NCBI GenBank assembly: GCA_016764535.1
Contig: JAESRR010000027.1
Coordinates: forward strand, 1 to 16,795
Direction of reading: 5' to 3'
Length of the DNA stretch: 16,795 nt
Source: Cohaesibacteraceae bacterium
Lineage (GTDB): Bacteria; Pseudomonadota; Alphaproteobacteria; Rhizobiales; Cohaesibacteraceae
Under the pieces are notes generated by a model, which searched no databases, was not told the DNA's origin, and saw nothing but the letters and a program-made list of their open reading frames with translations. A program made the position numbers and the translations under genes. Below, piece after piece: positions 14,429 to 16,795 of this stretch. Every line of letters begins with the position of its first letter. The stretch's first letter is position 1.

Positions 14429-16762
14429 ATGAATAAAAAGTTTATGGCACTTAGGGGAGTAGCATTAGCAGTCGTTTTGACAGCAGCTACGCCATTTCTT
14501 CCTGAAATTATGACTGGTTCATGGACGGTTAGCGCCATTGCGCAGACTGTAAATCAAGTGGTTGTAAAAGGTAACTCACGGGTCGATGCCGAGACCGTGC
14601 GTGCGTATATCACCATTAAGCAAGGCCAAAGGGCCGACGATTTTTCTATTGATGAGTCACTTAAGGCTCTGTATGGAACTGGCTTGTTTAAAGATGTGGA
14701 TATAAGAACCAGCGGTAATACGCTGGTTGTGACGGTGGTTGAAAATCCGGTCATAAATCGTATCGCATTTGAAGGTAATAAGAAAATTCGCGATAACGCG
14801 CTTTCACGGACTGTGATTTCCAAAGAACGTGGTGTGCTCACTGAAGCCCGTGTTCAGCAGGATGTGCAGAGGATATTGGAAACATACAGGCGCTCCGGTA
14901 GATTTAACGCGCAGGTTGAACCAAAGATAATTGATCTTTCCCGTGGCCGTGTTGATTTGGTCTACGAAATATCCGAAGGCGACAAGACCGGGGTTTCGCG
15001 TATTACCGTTATTGGTAATACAGCATTTTCAGATCGTCGGTTACTCAAGGTTATCCGTACTCGTGAATCCGGTTTGCTGAGTTTCCTGCGTTCAGGTGAT
15101 AACTATGACCCTGACAGGCTGGATGCTGACAGGGAATTGCTTCGTAAATTCTATCTTGATCATGGTTATGCAGATTTCAGGATTGTATCGGCAGTTGCCG
15201 AGCTTGATCGTGAACGGAATGTATTTTTCATCACGATCACCGTAGATGAGGGTGAGCCGTACAGAATTAGTGATGTGCAGATTGAGTCAAATATTCCTGA
15301 TGTAGATCCTGTTGCGTTGGAAAGAGTGATCACGACCGATGTTGGTGATACATATTCTGCAAAAGCTGTCGAGAAGTCTCTTGAGGAATTGACGATAGAG
15401 GTGTCTCGTTCAGGGTATGCGTTTGTGCGGGTGACGCCTCGTGGAGATCGTGATTACGAAAATCACACAATTTCGCTGACATATTTTGTTGATGAAGGAA
15501 CACGGGCGTATATTGAGCGCATTAACGTCAACGGAAATACGCGTACTCGCGATTATGTGATACGTCGCGAATTCGATCTGGCTGAAGGTGATGCGTATAA
15601 TCGTGTTCTTGTTGATCGTGCAGAGCGTCGTTTGAAAGCTCTTGGGTATTTCAAAACAGTATCGATCACGACGGAGCCAGGGTCTTCGCCAGATCGTGTG
15701 GTCCTTAATGTTACTGTTGAAGAACAATCTACCGGTAATATATCATTTGGTGCAGGTTATTCTTCAGCAGACGGGTTCATCGGAGACGTTGAGCTAAGCG
15801 AGAACAACTTTCTTGGTCGTGGGCAGCAAGTGAAGCTGGGTGTGGGTCTTGGTCAAAAAACAAGAACTTACGATATCTCTTTCACTGAGCCTTATTTTTT
15901 GGGACGCCGGGTTTCTGCAGGGTTTGATCTGTATCGCCGCGCATATCAGGATAATGATTTCCGGTCTTATGATCAGACAACAGATGGTGCTACCATAAGA
16001 TTTGGTATGCCGATTACTGAGAATTTGAAGGCGCAGATTCGGTATAACTATGAAGCTGACAAGATCTCTGATCCAGAAGCCGGGTCGTCCTTGTCGATAA
16101 CCCAGGTTGCTGCGGCTGGACGTACTGTGAAGTCATCATTGGGTTATTCTTTGATATATAACTCACTCGATAATATGGTTGAGCCGCATGACGGCATCTA
16201 TGTTCGCTTTGATCAGGATTTTGCTGGTCTGGGTGGTGATGTGAGATATCTTCGTTCGACCATTGATGCGCGTTATTATCGGGAAGTTTATCCTGAACTG
16301 GGGATAGTCGGTCTGGTGAAATTTACCGGTGGTAACATAATAGGTGCCGGCAAAGATATTCGCCTCGTTGACGCTTTCTTTAAGGGTAGCTCGACATTGC
16401 GTGGCTTCAAATCGTCCGGATTTGGTCCAAGAGATCTGGCATCTGCAAATAAGGATGCTCTGGGTGGCAAGACGTTTGTTGCTGCTACTGCCGAGCTTCA
16501 GTTCCCCATATGGGGTCTGCCAGAAGAGTTTGGATTACGCGGATCCGCTTATGCTGACGTTGGAACAATGTTTGGGACAGACGCAGGCAGTATTGCCGGT
16601 GTGACTGTTCGTGACGAAAAAGCATTACGGGCATCAATTGGTGTCGGCCTGATATGGAATTCTCCTCTTGGGTTGTTGCGTGCTGATCTGTCACATGTGT
16701 TGGCGAAAGATGAACACGATCAAACAACGATGTTCCATTTTGGAGCCGGTACACAATTCTAA
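14429..16762 (+). CDS. bamA: Outer membrane protein assembly factor BamA
   Basis: BamA is the central Omp85 component of the BAM complex, which folds and inserts beta-barrel proteins into the outer membrane. From ATG 14429 it has 777 residues. A Sec signal peptide (MNKKFMALRGVALAVVL onward) has a likely cleavage site after AIA at 36-38. Five POTRA repeats follow to about residue 430, recognisable by recurring GN(T/S/K)-type turns (VVKGNSRVDAETV, RIAFEGNKKIRDNAL, ITVIGNTAFSDRRLL, RINVNGNTRTRDYVI). The 16-strand barrel starts near GNISFGAGYS. The loop-6 LRGF motif is at 657-660, and the protein ends in MFHFGAGTQF with the terminal Phe expected of an outer-membrane barrel. GAGAGGG (14411-14417) is 11 nt upstream. 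The frame is open back to TTG 14333, but that would bury the signal peptide behind 32 polar residues. It lies next to rseP. Confidence 0.97.
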   Translation: MNKKFMALRGVALAVVLTAATPFLPEIMTGSWTVSAIAQTVNQVVVKGNSRVDAETVRAYITIKQGQRADDFSIDESLKALYGTGLFKDVDIRTSGNTLVVTVVENPVINRIAFEGNKKIRDNALSRTVISKERGVLTEARVQQDVQRILETYRRSGRFNAQVEPKIIDLSRGRVDLVYEISEGDKTGVSRITVIGNTAFSDRRLLKVIRTRESGLLSFLRSGDNYDPDRLDADRELLRKFYLDHGYADFRIVSAVAELDRERNVFFITITVDEGEPYRISDVQIESNIPDVDPVALERVITTDVGDTYSAKAVEKSLEELTIEVSRSGYAFVRVTPRGDRDYENHTISLTYFVDEGTRAYIERINVNGNTRTRDYVIRREFDLAEGDAYNRVLVDRAERRLKALGYFKTVSITTEPGSSPDRVVLNVTVEEQSTGNISFGAGYSSADGFIGDVELSENNFLGRGQQVKLGVGLGQKTRTYDISFTEPYFLGRRVSAGFDLYRRAYQDNDFRSYDQTTDGATIRFGMPITENLKAQIRYNYEADKISDPEAGSSLSITQVAAAGRTVKSSLGYSLIYNSLDNMVEPHDGIYVRFDQDFAGLGGDVRYLRSTIDARYYREVYPELGIVGLVKFTGGNIIGAGKDIRLVDAFFKGSSTLRGFKSSGFGPRDLASANKDALGGKTFVAATAELQFPIWGLPEEFGLRGSAYADVGTMFGTDAGSIAGVTVRDEKALRASIGVGLIWNSPLGLLRADLSHVLAKDEHDQTTMFHFGAGTQF

Positions 16763-16795
16763 TTGTCGAAACAATCAGAGAAGGCCGTCTTCCGT

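Noticed and set aside
1..16795. CRISPR arrays, tRNA/rRNA genes, insertion sequences, phage or defence genes
   Set aside because: I read both strands and saw no repeat-spacer pattern, cloverleaf, transposase motif or terminal repeats. Every long frame is a standard housekeeping gene in a conserved order.

Overview
The window is about 16.8 kb of dense housekeeping DNA. Every convincing gene is on the + strand. Protein motifs and gene order point to an alphaproteobacterium with moderate to low GC (mid-40s percent by eye). The indicators are a short prolyl-tRNA synthetase without the bulky editing insert, the order proS-lolC/E-lolD-dnaE, and the classical cluster rpsB-tsf-pyrH-frr-uppS-cdsA-dxr-rseP-bamA. 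I cannot name a genus. Nothing suggests transfer, phage, transposons, CRISPR or tRNA genes. All large reading frames are intact, except proS, which is cut by the left edge.

Left block (1-6722): the C-terminal two thirds of ProRS; LolC/E and LolD, which overlap by 8 nt and form the lipoprotein-release ABC transporter; a 266-bp AT-rich gap holding a probable 28-residue single-pass membrane microprotein; and full-length DnaE, the replicative polymerase alpha subunit.

Middle block (6723-10202): a well-formed promoter and a structured leader precede rpsB (ribosomal protein S2). Then come tsf (EF-Ts), pyrH (UMP kinase) and frr (ribosome recycling factor). The rpsB-tsf and tsf-pyrH gaps each carry a strong hairpin without a U-tract. 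These are better read as processing, stability or attenuation elements than as intrinsic terminators.

Right block (10203-16762): uppS, cdsA, dxr, rseP and bamA are tightly packed. They link isoprenoid supply (Dxr makes MEP, UppS makes the C55 lipid carrier), phospholipid precursor supply (CdsA), intramembrane proteolysis (RseP) and outer-membrane protein assembly (BamA). The rseP-bamA gap has a possible promoter and two mutually exclusive hairpins just upstream of bamA. The last 33 bases (16763-16795) show nothing I can call.

I found no exotic new system. The points most worth a second look are the 28-aa microprotein ahead of dnaE, the three-way-junction-like rpsB leader, the two intercistronic hairpins and the switch-like bamA leader.
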